Of a DNA stretch of 43,587 nt, positions 1-10,575 are shown piece by piece. Origin of the DNA: Lojkania enalia (Eukaryota; Ascomycota; Dothideomycetes; Pleosporales); NCBI GenBank assembly GCA_010094045.1, contig ML986628.1:252937-296523 (forward strand), given 5' to 3'. A program made the translations under genes and the position numbers. Numbering within the stretch: position 1 is the stretch's first letter; every line of letters begins with the position of its first letter. The notes beneath the pieces are model-generated. The model was not told the origin of the DNA and searched no databases. It worked only from the letters and a program-made list of their open reading frames with translations.

Positions 1-60
1 ATATGCCTCTGAGTGGATTCGTGCCGCATTCAGACCCATTGTCTTGCCTGCGCCGTTACA
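1..60 (+). mobile_element. Unmutated end of a Gypsy-A LTR (rest lies left of the window)
   Basis: These 60 bases align without gaps to the last 60 bases of the Gypsy-A LTR at 27312-27371 and, reverse-complemented, at 40358-40417. They end in GCCGTTACA, the unmutated form of the GTTATA end of the other copies. Against 27312-27371 there are 14 differences, all C to T or G to A going from this copy to the other. This copy still has normal GC content and its CpA/TpG sites, so it escaped RIP. It joins a RIP-degraded Pogo-1 at base 61, so it is a later insertion. Whether it belongs to a full element or a solo LTR cannot be seen. Confidence 0.88.
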
Positions 61-998
61 CTGTTAAGAATTAGCAATCGATATATACTAACAGTACAAT
101 CTTTTATATATATATTAAAGTACCTTAACTACTTAATACTAATATTATTTATCGTCTAGCTATTATTAGTAACCTATATAGCCTAGGTTGGTAGAATATT
201 ATCTTCTTTATACTATATAGAAAGGTAGTAGGTGCCTGTAAAGATAATAAAAGATAGTATTACCTATTCTATCGCGTTAATACTCTAAATAACTATAGTC
301 TACTTATAATTACCTAGCTAGAGCTACTTTAGTTGATTCCATCTCTTAGAGCTAGTAACTACTACTCCTATTAATATTACGCCTATTATAAAGCCTAATT
401 TATTAAAGTTGTATATATCTTTATTAATAATACTATACTTAGCCTTTATATTCTATATAAGGTAGAACTAGCCTTCTATAACCTTAGGATCCTTATATTT
501 AGCTCTTAAATAGTTGTACTTTTAATTAAATTTAACCTTAAGCTTAGGCGTACGTTTAATAAAGTTCTCTACCTAGTTCTTTCTAACCTAGCTAGTAGAG
601 TATACAGCTAGTAGTAAATTAGCTATATCTTAAATAGCAGTAATCCGCAGCGGAAATTCTTTTATATCTAGATCTAGTATATACTAAATAATTACCTACT
701 CCTTAGTCTTACTAAGCTTTATTAAATTAGGCCGGCAATCGCGTTGTAGAGCTGTTTCTCGCCTTTGTGTACTAAGTATACTTTAAGAGATATTATAGAT
801 TAATGTAACACGATATATAGTTAGTATTATATTTTATTAAAGAGCTTAAAGTATAAACTATATTCTAACTTCTTTTTAAATTAATTCTATAGTTGTTAGT
901 TATAGTATAATACTATAAAGTATAATTATCGCGATTTTAGTAGAGTCTTAGTATTATAATCAGCTCGCTTAGGTAATTAGCTCGCTTATACTATATAT
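61..998 (-). mobile_element. Pogo-1 copy 1, truncated on the left by the Gypsy-A LTR
   Basis: This is co-linear with 11513-12447 of the complete Pogo-1 copy. It holds the N-terminal and central part of a pogo/Fot-family transposase on the minus strand, plus the terminal inverted repeat at the right (about 958-998), followed by a TA target duplication at 999-1000. It is far more RIP-degraded than the copy at 10576-12447: the terminal ACGT has become ATAT and stop codons are dense. It is inserted in Pogo-2 sequence, which resumes at 1001. The rest of the element is left of the window, beyond the LTR at 1-60. Confidence 0.9.
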
Positions 999-1000
999 TA

Positions 1001-2385
1001 TTCTAATTATAAATTTTCTTATTAATATACCCCTTAACGTTATTTTAATTAATTATATCCTAACCTACAGCTTTTATTAAAATCCCCTACTTCTATAATC
1101 GCTTTCTTTTCTATTATTTTTACTTTATTACTACCTTATTTATTTACTAAGGCTTTTAATTTAATTAGCTATCAGCGCAATTAAATATATTATTAATATA
1201 ACACTCTTTTAAAGTTAATTAAAGACTATAATAATTAATATAGATAATAAGTTTTAATATTATTAAATCCTACTATAAGTTATTATTAATTAAGCCTCTA
1301 GTTTATATATATTACTAGGTATTTTAGCCTTCTAAAAGATAGTTTCTAGTATAGGTAGTATTAGTATATATAGCTTAATATTAAACTTTAATAGTACTAT
1401 TCTAGCGTCTTAAAAGTTTATATAGATATTAGCTTCTATAATCAATTAATTATAGGCTATTTTAAAGGCTAGAAGAAAAGTAGTCTTATTAATATAGTTA
1501 ATATAATTGTATACTAAGGCTAAGATCTTAGTACTATATATATGCTTTAATAGCAAGAAGTAGCCTATATTAAGTAGCTATAATAGGTATAATAAATATA
1601 GTAGTATATAGAGATAGATAATCTTCTCCTCCTTATAGATCTCTTAAAACTTAAGCGAAATATAGCTATCGTAGCTATTAATAACTAGTAATTAATAGGT
1701 ATCTATCGTATAGCTCTTTATATACTAATTAAAGTACTTAAACTAGATAATACTAATCTTCTTATTTATCTAGCTAATTATATTAATTACTAAAATTATT
1801 ATAGTTTATTTATAATTATTTAACTATATAGCCTTTATATAATAATTCTCTAACCCTATAATAACTAGCTAAGCTAATATTTAGCCTATAATAAAGCCTA
1901 TCTTATTAAAATTATAGGTATCTTTATTTTAAATTCTATACTTCCCTTTTATACCTTATAAAAGCTAGAACTATACGTTTATAATTATTAGATTTTCGTA
2001 TAGAGCTTACTACTAATTATAAGAACGGTTTAATTAGATTCTAAAGTATTTAGTATATTGTATAAGATTTTAAGGCTAGTAGATACTAATCTAGCTAGTA
2101 CTACACTTAGCTAATAGTCTATTTACTATAACTTATATACTATTAATTATAGGTAGAAATCCTTGTAAATTTTAATTAAAAATATAACTCATAAATACCT
2201 TCTCTTTAGTCTTTATAAGCTTCTTTAAATTTAGTTTATAATTATATTACGTAGCTATTCTAGCGTATTAAAGGTAGAGAGTATTTTAAGAGTAGTAAAA
2301 AGTTATTATAGCGCTATTCTCGGTTAAAATTTAACTTTAATCGATAGTTAAGATTATAAGAATAATTTATAATTCTTTATAAGCT
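1001..2385 (-). mobile_element. Pogo-2 copy 1, internal fragment
   Basis: This is co-linear with about 4530-6055 of the other Pogo-2 copy and carries a degraded transposase on the minus strand. A stretch of about 110 bp present at about 5325-5435 is missing here (junction near 1765-1775); short AGCTG-like repeats flank the missing block in the other copy. The left end was displaced by the Pogo-1 insertion at the TA at 999-1000. Homology stops at about 2385, before the terminal repeat, so this copy is broken on the right. Stops are very frequent, and no reading frame longer than about 60 codons survives. Confidence 0.8.
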
Positions 2386-2920
2386 AATATAAAGTACTAT
2401 TAAGTAAACTACCCTATTAAATAAGCTAAAATTTCTTAGTATTTTAAACCTACCAACTTTAACTAGTTAAACTATTATTAGAATTATCTAAAAAAATATT
2501 CTAAGTACTTATACTTAACTTAAAAGAAGTAGATCTATCTACTTAATACGTTTATATATTATATCTAGTTCTATTATAGTTTCTATATTATTATATATCT
2601 AGTTAAACTCTCTTTTACCTATTTATATAATAAGCTCTTTTTAAGCTCTAGAGCGCTCTAAAAGCTTTAGTAGCTACTTATACTAATTTCTTACTATATT
2701 CTATTATTCTACTCTATTATATCCGCTTTCTTTTATATTATTTTTACTTAGTTAGTATTTTTATTTATTTTTTAAGCTTAGTAATCTAAAAGTTTATAAA
2801 TATATTCTAGTATAGTATTAATTTAGCTTCTTTAATAAGCTATATAAACCCGCTCTAAGTTATTATAGGTAATAAGCTAAAAGAGTCTTATATAAGCTTT
2901 AATTAAGATAAAAATTTAAG
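2386..2920 (-). pseudogene. Possible antisense-ORF fragment of a further Gypsy element
   Basis: This 535-bp stretch lies between the broken Pogo-2 copy and the left TA duplication of the next one, and has no second copy in the window. Read on the minus strand it gives a charged, helix-forming sequence with interspersed TAA/TAG, including a run like KQLLKLLERSRAQKELII (with * read as Gln) followed by GKREFN. That resembles the antisense coiled-coil frames found downstream of pol in Gypsy-B and Gypsy-C here; Gypsy-B has GKREVK in a similar place. No LTR or pol remnant is attached. The assignment rests on composition and short motif likeness only. Confidence 0.33.
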
Positions 2921-3136
2921 TAATGTAGTTTATAAGCGAGCTGTTAGTATAAGTAAGCTGTTACTCTATTAAGATTTAATCGACTTAATTATAATAATTA
3001 TTAACTATATATATATATACTATAGGAAGTAATAGTCTATTAGATTATTTAACACCTGCGCTATTAATTTAGCACGTTTAAGTATTATAGCTAGGCTATT
3101 TATAGTACTTACAGCTCTATTAAAGCTGGCTACTTC

Positions 3137-3347
3137 TATTATAGTATCCTCGCGTTCCTTCTAACACTTATATATAGCGCGCTTGCTTTAGCGCACGTGC
3201 CTTCTTCTTCTTCTTTATCTTTCTACTTACCTTATATTCAGCTTACTCCTTAGCTATCCTCTTATATAATACCTGAGATCTATATATAGCATACTATACT
3301 AAGTATTAGATAAGCTTTATTATTCCTACTTATAGCCTCTTATAATA
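3137..3347 (+). repeat. mLTR-1 5' LTR (211 bp)
   Basis: Direct copy of 4304-4514 with C/T and G/A differences. It starts TATTATAGTATCC, presumably from TG, and ends TTATAATA, presumably from CA. It contains the shared run GCATACTATACTAAG. Confidence 0.83.
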
Positions 3348-3589
3348 TTAGGATAGCTCGCTTAGTTATATAGTAATAGCAGCTAGATAGCTACTACAGA
3401 TCTCTAGATAGAGATTTTTATTATCCCTATCTAGATTTTTTCTTCCTTCCTAGTAATATCTAGCTAGAATATTAGTCTAGTAGCTATCTAGCTACTTATA
3501 CAGCAGTAGTAGTAGAAGCTCTAGAACTAGCTATTATCCTCTTTTAATATATTATCGTCCTCCCTTAACGCGCTATTATCCTCTCTCTA

Positions 3590-4200
3590 CTATAGTCTTC
3601 GCTTCTTATTCTACTAGCTCCTCTCTATACTAGTTCCCCGTTCTATTAGTAATATAATAATTATATTAAGCTTGTTTAGTATATTACTTATCGTACTAGA
3701 CGCTAGTTTCTATTCTACTAGCTCCTTAAAGAGTTAAACAACTCCCCGTTCTATATTAGTTCCCGTTCCGCCAGCTCCTTAAAGAGTTAAACAACTCCCT
3801 GTTCTATTATACTAGATACTAGTTCCCCGTTCTATTATACTAGATACTAGTTCCCCGTTCTATTATACTAGATACTAGTTCCCCGTTCTATTAGTAATAT
3901 AATAACTATATTAAGCTTGTTTAGTATATTACTTATTATACTAGACGCTAGTTTCTATTTTGCTAGCTCCTTAAAGAGTTAAATAACTCCCTATTCTATT
4001 AGTAATATAATAACTATATTAAGCTTGTTTAGTATATTACTTATTATACTAGACGCTAGTTCCTATTCCGCTAGCTCCTTAAAAAGTTAAACAACTCCCC
4101 GTTCTATTATACTAGATACTAGTTCCCCGTTCTATTAGTAATATAATAACTATATTAAGCTTATTTAGTATATTACTTATTATATTAGACGCTAGCTAGC
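3590..4200. repeat. Complex tandem repeat inside mLTR-1
   Basis: Two interleaved units recur. One is about 58 bp, beginning GTAATATAATAACTATATTA and containing AAGCTTGTTTAGTATATTAC; it appears about four times (near 3650, 3892, 4001 and 4138). The other is a short block around TACTAGTTCCCCGTTCTATT, repeated singly or in runs. A near-palindromic CTCCTTAAAGAGTTAAACAA block also recurs four times. No protein reading is evident. Confidence 0.8.
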
Positions 4201-4303
4201 TAGAAATAGTTCTACCCTATATAAAATAGACAACCAGTTATACTAGGTTCCTATATTACAGCTACAATCGTTAATTGTAGCTACTTTCTAAAGAGGGAGG
4301 TAC

Positions 4304-4514
4304 TATTATAATATCCTTACGTTTCCCCTAATACTTATATATAGTACGCTCGCTTCAGTATATATACTTTTTTCTTCTTCTTTATCTTTCTACTTACCTC
4401 GCGTTTAGCTTACTCCTTAGCTATCCTCTTATATAACACCTGAGATCTGTATATAGCATACTATACTAAGTGTTAGATAAGCCTGATTATCCCTACTCGT
4501 AGCCTCTTATAATA
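4304..4514 (+). repeat. mLTR-1 3' LTR (211 bp)
   Basis: Direct partner of 3137-3347, preceded by the purine tract and followed by ACTCT, the proposed target duplication. Confidence 0.83.
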
Positions 4515-6209
4515 ACTCTCTTATAGCTAAATACTCTAATTACGAATTTCCCTATTAATTTACCCCTCAACGTTATTTTAATTAATTATATTCTTACCTA
4601 CAGCCTTTATTAGAATTCTCTACTTCTATAATCGCTTTCTTTTCTATTATTTTTACTTTATTACTACCTCGTTTACTTGCTTAAAGTTTTTAATTTAATT
4701 AGCTATCAGCGCGATTAAATGCGTTATTATTATAGTACTCTTTTAAATCTAATTAAAGGCTGCGATAATTAATATAGGTAATAAGTCTTAATATTGCTAA
4801 ATTCTACTATAAATTATTATTAATTAAGCCTCTAGTTTACGCGTATTACTAGGTATTTTAGCCTCCTAGAAGGTAGTTTCTAGTATAGGTAGTATTAGCG
4901 TATGTAGCTTAATATTAAGCTTTAATAGTACCGCCTTTAGATTATATAGTACTATTCTAGCGCCTTAAAAGCTTACGCGGATATTAGCTTCTATAATTAA
5001 TTAATTATAGGCTACTTTAAAGGCTGGAAAGGAGGTAGTCTTATTAATATAGTTAATATAATCGCGTACTAAGACTAAGATCTTAGTACTATACACGCGC
5101 TTTAATAGCGAGAAGCAGCCTATATTAAGTAGCTATAGTAGGTGTAACGAATATAGCGGTATATAGAGATAGATAATCTTCTCCTCCTTATAAATCTCTT
5201 AAAACTTAAGTAAAATGTAGCTATCGTAGCTGTTAATAACTAGTAATTAATAGGTGCCTATCGTACGGCTCTTTATATACTAATTAAAGTGCTTAAACTA
5301 GGTAATACTAATCTTATTATTTGTCCAGCTGTTATTACTAGTTATAATCGCCTAATCGCCTAGTATATTATTACTCTTATACTAATAAGATATATAGTAG
5401 ACGCTCTTAAAAATAATAAGTAGTAGGATTACTTAGCTGATTATATTAATTACTAAGATTATTATAGTCTATTTATAATCGTCCGGCTGGATAGCTTTTA
5501 TACGATAATTCTCTAACCCTGTAACAACTAGCTAAGCTAATATTTAGCCTATAATAAAGCCTATCTCGTCGAAATTATAGATATTCTTATCTTAAATTCT
5601 ATACTTCCTCTTTATATCCTATAAAAGCTAGAACTACGCGCCTATAATTATTAGATCTTCGTATAGAGCTTACTACTAATTATAAGAACGGTTTAATTAG
5701 GTTTTAAGGCGCTTAGTATACTATATAAAGTTTTAAGGCTAGTAGATACTAACCTAGCCAGCACTGCGCTTAGCTAATAGTCTATTCGCTATAGCTTATA
5801 TACCGTCGATTATAGGCGGAAATCCTCGTAAATCCTAATTAAAGATATAGCTAATAAGTACCTCCTCTTTAGTCTTTATAAGCTTCTTTAAATTCGGCTT
5901 ATAATTGCGTCGCGTAGTTATTCTAGTATATTAAAAGTAAAGAGTACTTTAAGGGCAGCGAAAAGTTATTATAGTACTATTCTCGGTTAAAACTTAACCT
6001 CGATCGATAGCTAAAATTGTAAGGATAATTTATAATTCTTTATAGGTTAATTGTATATTACTATATTAAGCTATTATGCGTTAATCTAGGTAGGCCGTTA
6101 AAAGTTTAGTAAGATAATAGCTCGCTTATACTAATAGCTCGCTTATAAACTACATTATATTACTTAGAATTTTTAATACTTATAGTATCTATAGTATAGA
6201 GAGTTCTAA

Positions 6210-6488
6210 TATATTAGTATAAGTAAGATAATAGGTTTAAATATAGTATAAATCTACTTAGAGGTATATAAGAGTATATAGAGGTTTAGAGACCTAGCAA
6301 TTCTATTAATATTTATAGGCCTTATACGAAAGAATATAGAAAAACTACTAAGCTACTTATAAGGGAGTATATAACTATATACGGATGGGAAAAGGGGTAG
6401 AACTAGGAGTAGGATAAGATAAGCGAAAAGCTTTAAGATAAAGTTATATATAAAGCTTTTTATAGAACGATTTCTTTATATTATTATA
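6210..6488 (-). repeat. Gypsy-A LTR, copy 1 (279 bp)
   Basis: It aligns with 27093-27371 (opposite orientation) and 40358-40636 over exactly 279 bp. It is followed at 6489 by CTACCCCCCTTC, the complement of the polypurine tract, marking it as the 3' LTR of a minus-strand element. It is the most mutated of the three: the start reads TATATTAGTATAAG against TATAACGGCGTAGG. The 52 bases between Pogo-2 and this LTR (6158-6209) match nothing else here. Confidence 0.88.
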
Positions 6489-6776
6489 CTACCCCCCTTC
6501 TTATAGACTAATAGTCTTTATCTACGCTAGTTCGGGAGGAAATTAAGGCTGTTATAAATAGGTTCTAGTATAAAGAAATTTCTTTAAGAAGGTATTTACC
6601 GGTAAAAACTAATATATATAGTTGCTTGTAGAGATACGTTTATATATTAATATAATATTAAGTAAGGTTTTTATAGTAAGTATAATTAACCTATATATTA
6701 GCTAGTAACTACTATTATAACAGTTTATTAATATTACAATTTCGTCGTATATAGTAATAAGCGTTTACTAGCTTTA

Positions 6777-6896
6777 TATTAGAGAGTACCTCTATAGTAT
6801 TTACCCTCGCACGTGATTATATTAGTACCTTAGTATACTTATATATATATAGCTTCCTCTATAACTTTAATATACTTTAAGCCCTTACCTACTTCT
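6777..6896 (+). repeat. mLTR-2 5' LTR (about 119 bp)
   Basis: Shares TTAGTACCTTAGTATA and TATATATATAGCTTCCTCTA with 7638-7756. The last 10 or so bases are poorly conserved, so the right edge is approximate. Confidence 0.75.
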
Positions 6897-7274
6897 ATGC
6901 GCAGTTTCCTCTATAACTCGTTATTATTAATCTAATAGATATAGTCCTAGTAGAGAAGCTTCTATAGCTAGTATATTAGTCTAGTATCTATCGCGGCTAT
7001 TATACAGCTGCAGCGTTCTTATATATAATAGTAGCTGGCTGAGAGACCTACCTAGCTTAAAGCCTACAACCCGTCGATTAGACGCGACATCTCTATTATA
7101 GTAAGTACTAGAGTTATATACTCTATAAGAGATAGAAAGAACCTCTTATATAAGAAGATCTCTATATAATATAGTAGGAGGTAAGCCAGTAAAGTCTTAT
7201 AAACCGACTATGTCTAGAACGTTACTTCTATTTATAGAGGACGCCTTTAATATATAACTAACCCTAGCGACCGA

Positions 7275-7560
7275 ACTAAGCTAGAGCTATTAAGCTAGAG
7301 CTACTAAGCTAGAGCTATTAAGCTAGAGCTATTAAGCTAGAGCTATTAAGCTAGAGTTACTAAGCTAGAGCCACCAAGCTAGAGCTATCGAGCTAAAGCT
7401 ATCGAGCTAGAGTTACTAAGCTAGAGTTACTGAGCTAAAGCTATTAAGTTAAAGCTATTAAGCTAGAGCTATTAAGCTAGAGCTACCGAGCTAGAGCTAT
7501 TAAGTAAGAGCTATTAAGCTAGAGTTATTAACTAAAAGCTACTAAGCTAGAGTTATAGAG
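7275..7560. repeat. 14-bp minisatellite in mLTR-2
   Basis: About 20 head-to-tail units of AAGCTAGAGCTATT with C/T, G/A variation. The 14-bp period is not a multiple of three, so this is not a protein repeat. The core AGCTAGAGCT is nearly self-complementary. Confidence 0.9.
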
Positions 7561-7637
7561 TAAGAGATAGAATTTAGAGTAATAATAAGGAGAGATAGTA
7601 TAGCAATTCCCTCTCACGTCCTTTAGTCTAGGGGGTA

Positions 7638-7756
7638 TATTAGAGGGTATTTTTATAGTATTTGCCCTCGTATATAATTATATTAGTACCTTAGTATATT
7701 TATATATATATAGCTTCCTCTATAGCTTTAATATACTTTAAGCCCTCTGTCTAATA
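7638..7756 (+). repeat. mLTR-2 3' LTR (119 bp)
   Basis: Direct partner of 6777-6896. It begins TATTAGAGGG after the purine tract and ends CTGTCTAATA just before the CTTTA duplication. Confidence 0.78.
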
Positions 7757-8089
7757 CTTTAGTATATTACTAAATTACTATTAACTAAGCTTCCTTAACT
7801 AAATAATAACTTCTACTTTATATATATTATTATACGTCTCTAGAACTATTAATTATTAAAGTATTACTAATACCTTATAAAAAAAAATTAATTAATATAC
7901 TACTCTATCTACCTTCTAAAACTATTTTAAAAGCCTTCTAGATTATCTACCTTCGGGCTATATATACGCTCTCAGGCGGCTAAAAATAAGATAGAAGAGG
8001 TTTAGGGAGAGTCTAGAGGAAAGAAAGAAAAAGAAGAATAGAGGAGAAGAAGACTAGAAAGGTATTTAACAGCCTACTATTAGGCCTTC

Positions 8090-8676
8090 TAGATATTATA
8101 GAAGAGTAATTTCGGGCCTATACTTTAGTTTTTAAATCTACTACTTAACTCTTATATATTATTATCTACTAAATAATTTATATTCTTTATACTATTCTTA
8201 TATACTTTAATCTATTTAATTAGAGCTTTTAAAGGTTTTAGGTAATTCGGATACTTATTATAAAAAGCTTTTAACTTATAAGGTAAACCTATAAAGTTTA
8301 AAGCTTTATATTAGATTAGGTTAAAATTATATCCTACCTATTTTATACGGTATTTAAGGGTCTTATAATATAACTTACTAGCTAGTATTTCTTTAACCTC
8401 CTACTCTTCTACTCTATTAATAGCGATAGTAGGTAGTTTTAGAGCTTCTTATCTAGGTAGAAGGTTCTAGGGGTTCTTATATAGTAGGTTTAGTACGAAG
8501 ATACTATATATACTCGACCCTAAAGGTAGCTATAAGTAGTATAAATTTCTAACCTACTATAGTACTTTAAAAGAGCTCTTCTATTAATTAGATAGCTTTT
8601 AGCTTAATCTCTAGACCGTAAGGTTCTTAGTATTTAAGTAGACTATATTACTAATCTACTAATTAATTAGTTACTA
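8090..8676 (-). pseudogene. Gypsy-A copy 1: pol C-terminus with chromodomain, broken
   Basis: It aligns with 41690-42250 and, inverted, with 23645-24200. Read on the minus strand it matches the end of a Ty3/Gypsy polyprotein: a post-integrase linker followed by a chromodomain (about 8250-8430), where the other copies preserve VKEILASKLYYKTLKYRIK-type sequence. It ends at the Pogo-1 insertion at 8677, which separates it from the integrase core at 12448 onward. Many TAG/TAA codons make it non-functional. The chromodomain of such elements is thought to guide integration to marked chromatin. Confidence 0.75.
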
Positions 8677-10548
8677 ACATATAGTACAAGTAAGCTAATT
8701 ACCTAAGTAAGCTGATTATAATACTAAGACTCTACTAAAATCGCGATAATTATACTTTATAGTATTATACTACAATTAACAACTGTAGAATTAATTTAAA
8801 AAGAAGCTAGAATATAACTTATACTTTAAGCTTTTTAATAAGATATAATACTAACTATACGTCGCGTTGCATTAATCTATAATATCTCCTAAAGTATACT
8901 TAGTATATATAGGCGAGGAATAGCTCTATAACGCGATTGCTGGCCTAATTTAATAAAGCTTAGTAAGACTAAGGAGTAGGTAATTGTTTAGTATATACTA
9001 GATCTAGATATAAGAAGATTTCTGCTGCAGCTTACTACTATTTAAAATATAGCTAATTTACTGCTAGCTATATACTCTACTAGTCAGGTTAGAAAGAATT
9101 AGGTAGAGAACTTTATTAAACGTACGCCTGAGCTTAAGATTAAATTTAATTAAAAGTACAACTATTTAAAAGTTAAATATAAGGATCTTAAGGTTATAGG
9201 AGGCTGGTTCTACCTTATATAGAATATAAAGGCTAAGTATAGTATTATTAACGAAGATATATATAACTTTAATAAATTAGGCTTTATAATAGACATAATA
9301 TCGATAGAAGTAGTAGTTACTAGCTCTAAGAGATAGAATTAACTAAAGTAGTTCTAGCTAGGTAATTATAAGTAGACTATAGTTATTTAGGGTATTAACG
9401 CGATAGAATAGGTAATACTATCTTTTATTATCCTTATAGGTATCTACCACCTCTCTATATAGTATAAAGAAGATAATATTCTACCAACCTAGGCTATATA
9501 AGTTACTAATAACAGCTAGACGATAAATAATATTAGTATTAAGTAGTTAAAGTACTTTAATATATATATAAAGGATTATACTATTAGTATATATTAATTA
9601 CTAATTCTCAACAGCTATAAGAGCTACAACTCACTTAAATTCAGGCAGCTCTATAAGGAAAAGAATATTATTACTCTCTATATACCTCTACATTTATTAT
9701 ATCTACTGTAGCTACTAAATATAGGTTGTTTCTTACCTTTAAAGACTGTGTATAGGTGCTAAGTTAAGCAGCTGATATACAGTTATATTAACTATATTAT
9801 AAAAATCGAGTTTTTACTCTAATTTAAAGTAGCTTTTAACGTAGCAATTATAAAGAGTAATATTCTAAGTAGTTTTTAAAGTACTAGCCTAATTCTATTT
9901 AATTTAGATATAGTACTATTAAAGCTTAAAGTTTGACTGTATATACTAATACCCTCTATAATTAAAAATACCTCTTAAGAGTTAAAAATATTAAGTAATC
10001 CTATTAAATTTAGGTCTTAATCTATATACGTTTAATTAAGAGTTTAAAAGTATCTAGATAGCTTATTTACTTTAATAGTAGAGGTATTTAAATAGTTTAT
10101 AAAGGGTACTATATATATAATATATAAAAACGTACTATTATGCGCTTAGGTTACTAAGCTTTAAACAGCTAATAAGGCTGCTATATAATATCGATCGCAT
10201 AAAAGAAAGCGTATATAAAAGAAAGGCAATCTAACGATTAAAGAAGGCGCTTAATTAACTACTCTAAAAGAGTTTAGTACTCGTACTAATAGGAAGAAGA
10301 GTAGGAAGAAGGCGCGTGTTAATAGAGACCAGCTAACTTAAAGGTGCTGTAGGTAATACAGCGAGGCTAGGTATAACTCATAGACGTGTAAAAATAATGC
10401 TATAAATATAGAAGAATAGACTACTATACTATATAGTATAATAGAATATAAGAAAGTATAATATTTTGCGAAAAGTAGTCGCGATTTTAGTATGGTCTTA
10501 GTATTATAATCAACTTGCTTAGGTGATCAGCTCGCTTATACTATATAT
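8677..10548 (+). mobile_element. Pogo-1 copy 2, complete (1872 bp), plus strand
   Basis: The terminal inverted repeats run ACATATAGTACAAG... at 8677 to ...TATACTATATAT at 10548. TA duplications are at 8675-8676 and 10549-10550. The length equals that of copies 3 and 4. The empty site is visible in the uninterrupted Gypsy-A copy at about 42265, with a single TA. The plus strand carries a pogo/Fot transposase ending in a Cys-rich motif at about 10338-10390. It is strongly RIP-mutated, more than copy 3, with stops throughout. Its orientation is opposite to copy 3, which starts only 27 bp further on. Confidence 0.93.
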
Positions 10549-10575
10549 TAATAATAGTTAATAATAGATTATATA

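Larger units (their letters stand above)
3137..4514 (+). mobile_element. mLTR-1: small non-autonomous LTR element nested in Pogo-2
   Basis: Two direct repeats of exactly 211 bp (3137-3347 and 4304-4514) flank a 956-bp interior. A purine-rich tract, AAAGAGGGAGG, lies at about 4290-4300, just before the right repeat, as in the polypurine tract of an LTR retrotransposon; this sets the plus orientation. The flanking 5-mers ACTTC (3132-3136) and ACTCT (4515-4519) differ by C/T only, and would be identical if both derived from ACTCC by RIP. The interior encodes no gag or pol that I can recognise and is largely tandem repeats. It resembles a terminal-repeat retrotransposon in miniature, mobilised by another element's enzymes. 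Confidence 0.8.
2923..6155 (-). mobile_element. Pogo-2 copy 2, complete but split by mLTR-1
   Basis: The terminal inverted repeats start ATGTAGTTTATAAGCGAGCT at 2923 and end with the reverse complement at 6155. TA duplications lie at 2921-2922 and 6156-6157. Removing the nested mLTR-1 and its target duplication leaves about 1850 bp, close to the 1872 bp of Pogo-1. The minus strand encodes a degraded pogo-type transposase. Each end carries two repeats of AAGCGAGCT-like sequence spaced 17 bp apart. The core AAGCGAGCTG is shared with Pogo-1, so the two families are related although their interiors differ. Stops at Trp and Gln codons show it is inactive through RIP. Confidence 0.85.
6777..7756 (+). 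mobile_element. mLTR-2: 980-bp non-autonomous LTR element in the Gypsy-A 3' region
   Basis: Direct repeats of about 119 bp (6777-6896 and 7638-7756) flank a 741-bp interior. It has 5-bp target duplications CTTTA at 6772-6776 and 7757-7761. The uninterrupted Gypsy-A copy has CCTTA with no insert at about 40917, which confirms the insertion. A short purine-rich tract, CTAGGGGGTA, precedes the right repeat. The interior has no recognisable gag or pol; its second half is a 14-bp minisatellite. Like mLTR-1 it is a miniature LTR element with an internal tandem array, but their sequences are unrelated. Confidence 0.82.

Noticed and set aside
7275..7560. A repeat protein encoded by the minisatellite
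   Set aside because: The unit is 14 bp, so the frame shifts at each repeat.
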